Assembly (NCBI GenBank): GCA_032249175.1
Contig: JAVVGK010000016.1
Location: 1 to 20,599 of the forward strand
Length of the DNA stretch: 20,599 nt
DNA from: DSFT01 sp032249175
GTDB taxonomy: Bacteria; Hydrothermota; Hydrothermia; LBFQ01; DSFT01
Direction: 5' to 3'
The notes below the pieces were generated by a model. That model saw nothing but the letters and a program-made list of their open reading frames with translations. It was not told the origin of the DNA and did no database searches. This document shows positions 1 to 6,909 of the stretch, piece by piece. Within the stretch, counting starts at the first letter, position 1, and each line of letters begins with the position of its first letter. Made by a program: the position numbers and the translations under genes.

Positions 1-4
1 ACAT

Positions 5-21
5 ATTGATAAGTTTAAAGG
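5..21 (-). promoter_or_regulatory. Leaderless-type promoter of a gene leaving the window
   Basis: Read on the minus strand this is CCTTTAAACTTATCA followed by AT and an ATG at 4-2. It matches the motif before most first genes in this window, so a minus-strand gene probably starts at position 4 and continues outside. Only its start codon is visible, so no product can be named. It lies just downstream of nadC in the same direction. Confidence 0.5.
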
Positions 22-42
22 AAGGTTAGAGTAGAAGAGGAA

Positions 43-876
43 TTATTGGACAAAGTACTTCAATTCTAATGAAATATCAACCCATCTTGAAGAATGCGTT
101 AATGCTCCAACTGATATATAATCCACACCTAATTTAGCAATTTCTTTAACACTTTCCAATTTTATACCACCTGAAACCTCAATTTTACATTTCCCATTTA
201 TTATTTTTACTGCCTCTTTAATACCCTCAATTTTAAAATTATCAAGTAAAACAATATCAATTGGATAGTTTAAAACAATTTTTAATTCATCTAAATTTGA
301 GACTTCAATTTCAATCTCCTTACCAAATGGTTTATTCTTAATAGCAATATCTAATAGCTTTTCTATTGAGCCAAAAGCTTTTATGTGATTATCCTTAATA
401 AGAATTCCATCAAATAAACTAAACCTATGATTATTTCCTCCACCAACTCTAACTGCGTACTTTTCAAGCTTTCTATATAATGGGGTTGTTTTTCTTGTAT
501 CAAGAATTTTACAATTAGTTCCTTCTATTTCTTTTACAAAATAATAAGTTGTTGTTGCTATTCCTGAAAGTTTTTGAATAAAATTTAAAGCAACTCTTTC
601 ACCTCTTAAAATATCTCTAATACTGCCTTTAACAACTGCTATAACTTGCTTTTCATTTATAAAATCTCCATCTTTATAAATTTTTTCAACTGAAATTGAA
701 TCATTTAAAAATTTAAAAACCTTTTCAAATATATCAATACCACAAAGCACAAAATTTTCCTTTGATATTAGTAAAAATTCACCATTACCGTTTATATTTA
801 AAATTTCCGTTGTTAAATCTCCATAAAAACTATCTTCTAATAAAGCATATTTTATAATATCTTCAATTTCAAGCAT
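43..876 (-). CDS. nadC: Nicotinate-nucleotide pyrophosphorylase (quinolinate phosphoribosyltransferase)
   Basis: Converts quinolinate and PRPP to nicotinate mononucleotide, CO2 and pyrophosphate in de novo NAD synthesis; cytoplasmic. The protein is 277 residues, normal for the family. The family motifs are in order: GERVALNFIQKLSG near 92-105, DTRKTTP at 126-132, GGGNNHR at 145-151, the KDNH loop at 161-164, EVSGGI at 233-238 and GALTHSS at 257-263. The N-terminal 100 residues are the usual alpha/beta sandwich and the rest the barrel. The start follows the motif CTTTAAAATTTT by nine bases and no Shine-Dalgarno is present, which suggests a leaderless message. No nadA or nadB is in the window. 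Odd point: the last codons and stop (YFVQ-stop) coincide with a copy of the terminal sequence of the intergenic repeats described below. Identification is secure. Confidence 0.96.
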   Translation of the reverse strand: MLEIEDIIKYALLEDSFYGDLTTEILNINGNGEFLLISKENFVLCGIDIFEKVFKFLNDSISVEKIYKDGDFINEKQVIAVVKGSIRDILRGERVALNFIQKLSGIATTTYYFVKEIEGTNCKILDTRKTTPLYRKLEKYAVRVGGGNNHRFSLFDGILIKDNHIKAFGSIEKLLDIAIKNKPFGKEIEIEVSNLDELKIVLNYPIDIVLLDNFKIEGIKEAVKIINGKCKIEVSGGIKLESVKEIAKLGVDYISVGALTHSSRWVDISLELKYFVQ

Positions 877-885
877 AAATAGAAT

Positions 886-897
886 AAAATTTTAAAG
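886..897 (-). promoter_or_regulatory. Promoter motif of nadC
   Basis: On the minus strand this reads CTTTAAAATTTT, with the nadC ATG nine bases after it. TAAAAT fits a -10 hexamer; no clear -35 TTGACA is visible. No purine-rich ribosome binding site lies between motif and ATG. It is one of twelve like elements in the window. Confidence 0.55.
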
Positions 898-910
898 TTC
901 AAAAAAACTT

Positions 911-955
911 TTATTTTGGGGGTAGGTGGGCAAGATAAATAAATTTGGACAAGGC
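911..955 (+). repeat. Partial (right-end) copy of the G-rich intergenic repeat
   Basis: The segment keeps the right part of the repeat: a GGGGG run and GGTGGG, an AT-rich stretch, then TTTGGACAAGGC as the right inverted end. Everything left of it is nadC promoter, so the left two thirds are missing. It is joined to the full copy at 967 by the 11-base AATTAGAGTTT, which also follows that full copy. Confidence 0.7.
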
Positions 956-966
956 AATTAGAGTTT

Positions 967-1142
967 GCTTTGTCCAATAAATAGTGTTAAGTTCTTAATT
1001 ACCAATAACTTATGAAAATTTAGGAAATTATAGATTTTATCGGGGGTTTATTTAGGGGGCGAAGTTTTAAGCCGAAGGCTTGATTTTAGGGTGGGTGGGA
1101 AAAATAAGAAATAATCTATATTTTAGAATTACTAGACAATGC
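967..1142 (+). repeat. Full copy B of the G-rich intergenic repeat with inverted ends
   Basis: This 176-bp element starts with GCTTTGTCCAATAA and ends with TTACTAGACAATGC, which match as inverted repeats at 11 of 14 positions. Inside are GGGGG at 1042-1046, GGGGG at 1055-1059, a hairpin AAGCC-GAA-GGCTT at 1069-1081 and GGGTGGGTGGG at 1089-1099. It is flanked on both sides by AATTAGAGTTT (956-966 and 1143-1153), either a target-site duplication or the junction of a tandem unit of 187 bp. Two more full copies are at 20158 and 20348 in the same orientation. No open reading frame is evident. Together with the partial copy it fills the 303-bp nadC/etfB divergent region apart from the two promoters. 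Confidence 0.85.
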
Positions 1143-1162
1143 AATTAGAGTTTTAATCCATC

Positions 1163-1175
1163 CTTTAAAATTTTC
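1163..1175 (+). promoter_or_regulatory. Promoter motif of the etfB-etfA operon
   Basis: CTTTAAAATTTTC ends four bases before the etfB ATG at 1180. The message would be leaderless or nearly so; no Shine-Dalgarno is present. The repeat ends about 10 bases upstream, so the repeat is not in this transcript. Confidence 0.6.
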
Positions 1176-1179
1176 TAAT

Positions 1180-1938
1180 ATGCGGATATTAAATGTCTTT
1201 AAAAGGGTTCCTGATACTTATGCTGAAATTAAATTAAATTCAGATAATTCTGATATAGATAAGGAAAACTTAAATTATGTAATTGACCCTTATGGAGAAT
1301 ACGCTATGGAAACTTCTTTAAGGATGAAAGACAATAATAATGCTATTGAGCTTAATGTTTTAACAATTGGTCCTGAAAATTCCTCTGAGCTATTAAGAAA
1401 TGCATTAGCACTCGGATTTGATAATGCTTATCTAATAAAATATGAAAATTACGATAAATTATCTCCAATATCAATTTCAAAAATTTATATAAAATTCATA
1501 GAAAAATTTGGTCCTTTTGATATAATTTTTTTTCCAAAAGTTGATATTGATACTAATTTTTCTTCAATTGGTGGATTTGTGGCAGGCTTTTTAAAATTAA
1601 ATTACATTTCAAATATCATTACAGCACAAGTAGAAAATGAATATGTGATTATTGAAAGGGAAAGTGATATTGGAAAGGAAAAATTAAAATCAAAAATGCC
1701 AATTGTTTTAACGCACGATAAGGCACCTTATGAAATAAGACTTGCTAATATAAAGGGTATTATGATGGCAAAGAAAAAACCATTAAATGTTATTGATATA
1801 AATGAATTTGGAATTGAAATTGATAATTATGTTATAAGAGGTTCTTTAAGACTTCCACCGCAAAGAGCAGGTGTTAAATTTTTAAGTAGTGTGGATGAGC
1901 TTATAAAAGTTTTAAAGGAGGAGATTAAAGTCCTATGA
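1180..1938 (+). CDS. etfB: Electron transfer flavoprotein, beta subunit
   Basis: Beta subunit of the heterodimeric ETF, which passes electrons from acyl-CoA and other dehydrogenases to a membrane or ferredoxin-linked acceptor. At 252 residues it has normal length. It shows the N-terminal pattern MRILNVFKRVPDT, the conserved DPYGEYA at 36-42, NALALGFDNAYLI at 74-86, and the C-terminal RLANIKGIMMAKKKP at 187-201. The loop that usually reads like DxDTGQVG in the nucleotide-binding site is here DIDTNFSSIGG at 122-132, a noticeable change that could affect the AMP/FAD site. It overlaps etfA by four bases (ATGA) and so is translationally coupled. No ETF:quinone oxidoreductase or acyl-CoA dehydrogenase is in the window, so the electron donor and acceptor are unknown. 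Confidence 0.93.
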   Translation: MRILNVFKRVPDTYAEIKLNSDNSDIDKENLNYVIDPYGEYAMETSLRMKDNNNAIELNVLTIGPENSSELLRNALALGFDNAYLIKYENYDKLSPISISKIYIKFIEKFGPFDIIFFPKVDIDTNFSSIGGFVAGFLKLNYISNIITAQVENEYVIIERESDIGKEKLKSKMPIVLTHDKAPYEIRLANIKGIMMAKKKPLNVIDINEFGIEIDNYVIRGSLRLPPQRAGVKFLSSVDELIKVLKEEIKVL

Positions 1939-2864
1939 AGGCTCTTGTTTATTTTGAGACGATAAATAATGAAATTAGGGATTTGAGTTTATCAGCTGTT
2001 GAATTTGCTAAAATTTTTTCAAATGAAATTTACGGATTTGTAGCTAATTTAGATAAAGCTAAAAAATATGTTAAAAAATTATATGTTCTTGAAACTGAAA
2101 ATGAATTTCCAGATGTAGTTGCTGAGGAAATTTTTAAAATTATTGAAAATGAAAAAATTGAATATATATTCTTTGTTTCAACGAACAAAGCAAAAGAAAT
2201 AATGAGTTATTTAGCGGGATTGTGTAATGCTTTAATGATTGAAGATATTGAAGCTTATGAGAATGATTATTTTATAAAATCAATTTATTCAAATAAAGTT
2301 TATGCCCAATTTAAAGTAAATTATCCAGGCTTTAAAATTTTAGGAATAAAACCAAAAGCCTTTAAAATTCCTAAGGAGCTTGAAACTGAAGGTGAAGTTA
2401 TAAAATTAAAGCCTTCTAAAAGCTCTTCTATTGAAATTATTGAAATAAAACCAAAAGAGACAAAAGAAGTTGATGTAACGGAAGCAGATATTGTAGTTTC
2501 AGGTGGTAGAGGTCTTGGAAGTGCTGAAAATTATAATAAATTATTAAGAGAATTAATTGATGTTTTAAAGGAAAAGACAAATTTAAAAGTAGCACTTGGA
2601 GCAAGTCAAGCAGTTGTAGATGCTGGATGGATAGATCATTCGCATCAAGTAGGTCAAACAGGCAAAACTGTTTCACCTTTAATATATTTCGCAATTGGCA
2701 TTTCTGGTGCTATTCAGCATTTAGCAGGAATGAGAACATCAAAATATATAATAGCAATAAATAAAGATAGTGAAGCACCTATTTTTAAAATTGCAGATTA
2801 TGGTTTGGTCGGAGATGTAAATACAATAATTCCAGAATTAATACAAAAACTAAAAGGAGGTTGA
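1935..2864 (+). CDS. etfA: Electron transfer flavoprotein, alpha subunit
   Basis: Alpha subunit of ETF, carrying the main FAD domain; cytoplasmic partner of EtfB. The 309-residue protein has a variable N-terminal domain (1-180) and a highly conserved FAD domain: SGGRGLGSAENY at 189-200, GASQAVVDAGW at 222-232, HQVGQTGKTV at 237-246, GISGAIQH at 255-262, AINKD at 274-278 and APIFKIADYGLVGD at 281-294. There is no N-terminal ferredoxin extension as found in some bifurcating forms. The start is set by the ATGA overlap with etfB; a GGAGG lies about 12 bases upstream, somewhat far. A strong AAGGAGG overlapping its 3' end serves the next gene, so a secreted protein is cotranscribed with the Etf pair, which is unusual. 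Confidence 0.95.
   Translation: MKALVYFETINNEIRDLSLSAVEFAKIFSNEIYGFVANLDKAKKYVKKLYVLETENEFPDVVAEEIFKIIENEKIEYIFFVSTNKAKEIMSYLAGLCNALMIEDIEAYENDYFIKSIYSNKVYAQFKVNYPGFKILGIKPKAFKIPKELETEGEVIKLKPSKSSSIEIIEIKPKETKEVDVTEADIVVSGGRGLGSAENYNKLLRELIDVLKEKTNLKVALGASQAVVDAGWIDHSHQVGQTGKTVSPLIYFAIGISGAIQHLAGMRTSKYIIAINKDSEAPIFKIADYGLVGDVNTIIPELIQKLKGG
2854..2860 (+). promoter_or_regulatory. Strong Shine-Dalgarno deciding the start at 2867
   Basis: AAGGAGG lies inside the last codons of etfA and six bases before ATG 2867. This spacing favours that ATG over the in-frame TTG at 2861, which immediately abuts the Shine-Dalgarno. Confidence 0.75.
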
Positions 2865-2866
2865 AC

Positions 2867-4660
2867 ATGATTGAGCTGATTGTGCTGTCCGTTCAAATAT
2901 CAACATCAAAGGAAAGCCCTGTTCATATTCAAAAAAGGGCAGTAGAAGGTCCAAAGAGTGTATCTCCTACAAATCCATCTATCCAAACCTGGCTACCTAT
3001 ATTCCAAGAAAACTTTGAAGGTGTAACACCACCTGCTCTTCCCGCTGGATGGACTGCGATAGATGGTGACGGTGATGGAAACACCTGGCAAAGCTACCCT
3101 TCTGGCTCTTGTAGTGGTGGTGTTTCATTTACTTCAAAATTCGTATGTTATGATGATGATGGCGCTGGCTCTTCAAATAATACTGCTTATGAAGTTTTAA
3201 GAACACCACTTATATATATTCCACCAGGTGCTAGTGCTTATAGATTGAGATTTGATTATGATTTTGACGCTTATCCACCTACTCCTGTTGAAACATTTTA
3301 TGTAAATTTAAGATATAAATCTGGTGGGGGTCCTTGGAATAGTGTTAGAATTCTAAATCTTCCTGGAACTGCTGATTCCTTAAATAAAACCTTTACTTTT
3401 GACTTTACTTCATATATGACAGGAAATAATGACACTATTCAAATTGAATTCGTTTATGATGATGGTGGAGATTGGGGATGGAGTGCAGGTGTTGATAATG
3501 TTGTAGTTGAAGGTGATTATACACTTAATAATGATTTGGGTATTGTTGGTGTTAGTCCAAATGCTGGTGTTTATTACTTTTATCCATCTGGAAGCACTAT
3601 AAATCCTATTGGAAGTGCTTGGGTAAAAATTACAAATACTGGAACAAATCCCCAAAGTGGATTTACAGTATATCTTAAAGTAAATGCTAATACTTATAGT
3701 CAAACTTACGCAGGCACACTAAATTCAAATCAAACAGATTCTGTTCAATTTACAAATGTTCAATATGCTCTTGGAACTAATAATATAAAAGCATGGCATG
3801 GATTAAGTGATGATTTTGTAGGTAATGATACATTTAATACCACTCTTAGTTTAAATGCCAAAGCAACTGATACCCTAAATTATCCAAATTCCTTAACAGC
3901 AAATGATGCTATTGGCTCTCCTGGAAATCTTGGAAATTCACATGAAGCTGTTAGATATGATAGTGCTACAATTTGGCCATTTGTAGTTTCAGCAGATAGC
4001 TATTATATTACAAAAATTTTCTTTTATCATTGCTCAACATTTAATCCAAGCTCTTGTCCAGGTGGAAATACAAGAGTAAGTCTTTGGCTTGATGATGGAA
4101 CAGGAAAACCAAGTTTAAGTCTTGAAATTATTGGAAAGGATACAACACTTCCAAGTGGAACTAACGGAGCAAGATTATGGTTTATATCTCTTCCAACTCC
4201 TATTAAAATAGAGCAAGCCATACTTCCATTTTATGCAGGAAGAAGTTGGAATATAAATGCGACATTCCCATTTGGTTTTGATGATGCTTCTAATTGTATT
4301 TTAAATTATTCTTGCTGGATTAGAGCGGATGCTATTTCTGGTGGTGCTTGGGATCAATTAACAACATATGGTTTAAATTACTCTTGGATTCTTGGAATTG
4401 TAGTTCAAAAGAAATCTACGGGATATGAAGAGGTTGTATTACCTAAGGATGCCAAAATTTTAAGATATGATAATGGAAGAATTGTCTTTAATAAAGAGAT
4501 TGAAAAAGACACAAGAATTCAAATTTACAACACTAATGGTGCATTAGTTAAGGATATTCAAGTTTCAAAAGGAACGAGAGCTTTGAAAGTTGGCAAGCTT
4601 CCAAAAGGTGCTTATATTTACATAATAGAAAATAAAGTTGGTAAAATTATCGTAAATTAA
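2867..4660 (+). CDS. Secreted cleaved-adhesin/CARDB-like protein with Por-type sorting tail
   Basis: A 597-residue exported protein of unknown specific function, probably surface attached. The N-terminus MIELIVLSVQIS is very short and uncharged except for a Glu, and serves as the only possible signal peptide. Residues about 46-215 resemble cleaved-adhesin (choice-of-anchor J) domains: NFEGVTPPALPAGWTAIDGD at 49-68, with the DGDGN aspartates, and a jelly-roll-like strand pattern. Residues about 222-330 resemble a CARDB/immunoglobulin-like module (NNDLGIVGVSPNAGVYY, then GSAWVKITNTGTNPQSGFTV). A lectin-like or unassigned beta region follows. Residues about 532-597 are a sorting tail ending LPKGAYIYIIENKVGKIIVN, typical of proteins routed by a Por/T9SS-like system. 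Six cysteines suggest disulfides. The gene follows etfA by two bases and ends just before a terminator. Its first 350 bases look richer in G+C than its neighbours. Domain calls are by pattern only. Confidence 0.8.
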   Translation: MIELIVLSVQISTSKESPVHIQKRAVEGPKSVSPTNPSIQTWLPIFQENFEGVTPPALPAGWTAIDGDGDGNTWQSYPSGSCSGGVSFTSKFVCYDDDGAGSSNNTAYEVLRTPLIYIPPGASAYRLRFDYDFDAYPPTPVETFYVNLRYKSGGGPWNSVRILNLPGTADSLNKTFTFDFTSYMTGNNDTIQIEFVYDDGGDWGWSAGVDNVVVEGDYTLNNDLGIVGVSPNAGVYYFYPSGSTINPIGSAWVKITNTGTNPQSGFTVYLKVNANTYSQTYAGTLNSNQTDSVQFTNVQYALGTNNIKAWHGLSDDFVGNDTFNTTLSLNAKATDTLNYPNSLTANDAIGSPGNLGNSHEAVRYDSATIWPFVVSADSYYITKIFFYHCSTFNPSSCPGGNTRVSLWLDDGTGKPSLSLEIIGKDTTLPSGTNGARLWFISLPTPIKIEQAILPFYAGRSWNINATFPFGFDDASNCILNYSCWIRADAISGGAWDQLTTYGLNYSWILGIVVQKKSTGYEEVVLPKDAKILRYDNGRIVFNKEIEKDTRIQIYNTNGALVKDIQVSKGTRALKVGKLPKGAYIYIIENKVGKIIVN

Positions 4661-4664
4661 AATT

Positions 4665-4690
4665 AGCCCCCTTCTGGGGGCTTTTATTAA
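4665..4690 (+). terminator. Rho-independent terminator of the etf operon
   Basis: AGCCCCC (4665-4671), loop TTCT, GGGGGCT (4676-4682), then TTTATT. The 7-bp GC-rich stem with a tetraloop directly follows the stop codon of the secreted protein gene. The gap to the next gene (4661-4821) otherwise holds only AT-rich sequence and a promoter motif. Confidence 0.9.
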
Positions 4691-4805
4691 CCCTTGTTTC
4701 TTTTTTTGAAATTTTTTAAATCATTGAGACAAAAAATTTTTAGTGTAATTAGTTTAATATAAAAAACATAATTTTTAAAGACTTGAAAATTTACTTTCTT
4801 ATAGA

Positions 4806-4815
4806 ATAAAATTTT
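4806..4815 (+). promoter_or_regulatory. Promoter motif of the FG-GAP protein gene
   Basis: ATAAAATTTTC ends about six bases before ATG 4822 and is a variant of the CTTTAAAATTTTC element. No Shine-Dalgarno is present. An in-frame TAA 15 bases upstream of the ATG rules out a longer N-terminus. Confidence 0.5.
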
Positions 4816-4821
4816 CGCACT

Positions 4822-6420
4822 ATGCTAATTTCCCTTTTATCTCAAATGAGTTTATATGGACCAGAAAGTCCAGATTGGTTCCAAGGAAGACATGATTTTA
4901 AGAAGACTGGTAAATCTGCTTGGAAATGTAATAATCCTGCCATTACAGATAGAATATGGAATGATAGAACAAGCTCAGATTGTTTTGGTGCTGGTGGTAA
5001 TAATGTTGTAAATGTTGTTATGGATGTAAATGGAGATGGTATTAATGAGGTTCTTGGAGCTGGAAATTATACATGTCCATTTATAAGTATTGGTATTAGA
5101 TTAAGAGTTTATCCTGCAAATTCAAGCTCTTACTTGTGGCAATTATATTGGAATAACTCTGCTAGTAATACTGATGCTAATGTAGATGCTTTTATGGCAG
5201 GTGCTATAACAAATAGCGGAAGAAGATTATTTAGCGTAGATTATAAAGAAGGTTTTTTGGGAAGTCCTAAAAGATATTTCACTGCTATTAGTTTAAGCGG
5301 TGGAGGAGGTTCAGTTATATATCAAAGACAAGATTGCTCAGGTGATAATGTTTGCTCATCAGGTTTAACTATTGCAGATGTTAATAATGATGGTTGTCCT
5401 GAAATATATAGAGGAGTTAATAATAGTGCTGTTGCCATAAATGGATGCTCTAATAATTATATTGAAATATGGAATTATAATTTAGGTAATACTGTTGGAA
5501 TTCCTGTTATTGGTAAAATTGATAATGACCCAGATTGGGATATTGCTTTTCCTGTCGCTCCAAATATAATTAATGTAAGAAGAGCAAGTGATGGTGCTTT
5601 TAAATTTTTTTACACACTTCCTTCAAATTTTCCTAATTTACTTGATTATGATTTTTATTCTAATGTTTTAACTGCTTATGATATAGATAATGATGGAAAA
5701 GATGAGTTAATTGTAAGAACAAGTTCCCAATTATTAGCTCTTAAATACAACGGCTCATCATTTAATGTTTTATGGAGTTCAAATTATTCAACAGGTTCTG
5801 CTATTGCCATTGGTCCCATATTAAATGGAAATGCTCTTGGTATAGCAGTAAATTCAGGAGGTTCATTACTTATTATAAATGCATCGGATGGCTCACTTGT
5901 TGCTTCAACATCAGCTTCTTATTGTGGCGCTCCTACCATAACAGATATAAATGGTGATGGAGTATGGGATGCCTTAATTTCACAATGTGGTTGTGGTAAT
6001 CCTTATGGATTTAGTAGAACAAATGGCTTTTCATCTCCAATATGGAACGCTGGCGGTTGTGCAAGTGAGCCTCCAATAAGCTCAGATTTAATAGTTGCTA
6101 AGTACTTTTTAAATCCTGATAATACAGGAAAAATGGTAATAGTAGAAGGGGATTTTAGTTGTGATACTAATGTTTGGATGTGTGATGCGGCGGAATTTCC
6201 AACACCTGTTGAATTAAAAGAACTTGTAAGTTATGATAAAAATTATCTTTACATTTACAACTACAAAGGTCCATTTGAAATATACAACATTGAAGGTAAA
6301 GTGATTTATAAAGGTGTATATGAAAAGCCGATGAGATTAGAATTGAAAGATGGTGTATTTATACTAAAAACTCAAAATAAGACACATAAGTTTATATCAA
6401 AAAAGGAGGTTAAGAAATGA
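4822..6420 (+). CDS. Secreted FG-GAP/beta-propeller protein with sorting-like tail
   Basis: A 532-residue exported protein, likely a calcium-binding beta-propeller at the cell surface. At least four calcium-loop motifs of the FG-GAP/VCBS kind recur: DVNGDGINE at 68-76, DVNNDGCPE at 186-194, DIDNDGKDE at 287-295 and DINGDGVWD at 375-383, with a weaker DNDPDWD at 234-240. WFQGRHDFKKTGKS near 19-32 resembles the opening of PQQ/propeller proteins. Thirteen cysteines imply several disulfides. Residues about 470-532 (LYIYNYKGPFEIYNIEGKVI, ending in HKFISKKEVKK) resemble a sorting tail but end in a lysine-rich extension. The signal peptide is only MLISLLSQMS, fixed by an upstream in-frame stop. The stop overlaps the next gene by ATGA. 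The specific ligand is unknown. Confidence 0.82.
   Translation: MLISLLSQMSLYGPESPDWFQGRHDFKKTGKSAWKCNNPAITDRIWNDRTSSDCFGAGGNNVVNVVMDVNGDGINEVLGAGNYTCPFISIGIRLRVYPANSSSYLWQLYWNNSASNTDANVDAFMAGAITNSGRRLFSVDYKEGFLGSPKRYFTAISLSGGGGSVIYQRQDCSGDNVCSSGLTIADVNNDGCPEIYRGVNNSAVAINGCSNNYIEIWNYNLGNTVGIPVIGKIDNDPDWDIAFPVAPNIINVRRASDGAFKFFYTLPSNFPNLLDYDFYSNVLTAYDIDNDGKDELIVRTSSQLLALKYNGSSFNVLWSSNYSTGSAIAIGPILNGNALGIAVNSGGSLLIINASDGSLVASTSASYCGAPTITDINGDGVWDALISQCGCGNPYGFSRTNGFSSPIWNAGGCASEPPISSDLIVAKYFLNPDNTGKMVIVEGDFSCDTNVWMCDAAEFPTPVELKELVSYDKNYLYIYNYKGPFEIYNIEGKVIYKGVYEKPMRLELKDGVFILKTQNKTHKFISKKEVKK
6405..6409 (+). promoter_or_regulatory. Shine-Dalgarno for the small exported protein
   Basis: GGAGG sits seven bases before ATG 6417, inside the 3' end of the upstream gene. 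An in-frame TAA six bases before that ATG excludes a longer start. Confidence 0.7.
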
Positions 6421-6881
6421 TAATGATTTTATTTTCTCTCGTTGGAGATATCGCTAATTATTATAAAAACTTGAATGAATTACAAGCTAATGTTGAGGTA
6501 AAAATTTACAAATCAAAGCTTAATAGAATACAATATGTAATTTTGGGAAATTATTATGAGAATAAAGATAAAACAATTTATTATGGTTATTTGCTAAATG
6601 GCTCAAAAGTTAAAATGGAATTTTTTGAAAATACTTATACTTATTATTTGAATGATAATGTTATTGAAACAGGCTCTCTTGAAGTCCCTATATTTTCACC
6701 ATATAAGATGTTTATATTTCTTTATGAAAATAGTTATCCATATAATTTAACTCAAAAAGATTCAATTTTATATATCAGCTTTAATACTGATGGAAATTAT
6801 TGGTTCTTTAAGATAAATTCAAATGATTATAAAATTTTAGAATATACGCCTTCTCAAAAATTAAAAATTGATTTTAAATAA
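6417..6881 (+). CDS. Small exported beta-rich protein, possibly LolA-like
   Basis: A 154-residue protein I do not recognise with confidence. It starts with MIMILFSLVG, a short hydrophobic stretch followed by D-I-A-N, which fits an exported protein with a very short signal. The remainder alternates polar and aromatic residues in beta-strand spacing (YYGYLLNGSKVKMEFFENTY, then YWFFKINSNDYKILEY). This is reminiscent of the curved sheet of LolA/LolB lipoprotein carriers, where a strand such as YLNG/KV lines the cavity, but the LolA signature is not clear and this is a guess. It is translationally coupled (ATGA) to the FG-GAP protein and followed by a terminator, so both form a two-gene operon and may act together at the envelope. 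Confidence 0.7.
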   Translation: MIMILFSLVGDIANYYKNLNELQANVEVKIYKSKLNRIQYVILGNYYENKDKTIYYGYLLNGSKVKMEFFENTYTYYLNDNVIETGSLEVPIFSPYKMFIFLYENSYPYNLTQKDSILYISFNTDGNYWFFKINSNDYKILEYTPSQKLKIDFK

Positions 6882-6909
6882 TTGTTAAAATAATTGCTTC
6901 CACCTCCTG

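Noticed and set aside
967..1142. Repeat considered as a riboswitch or leader RNA for etfB
   Set aside because: The promoter-like box lies between the repeat and the ATG, so the repeat would not be in the message, and the same repeat precedes an unrelated start at 20587.
2437..2694. Reading frame on the minus strand inside etfA
   Set aside because: It is antisense to the strongly conserved FAD domain and encodes a Leu-rich, low-complexity product with no start signal.
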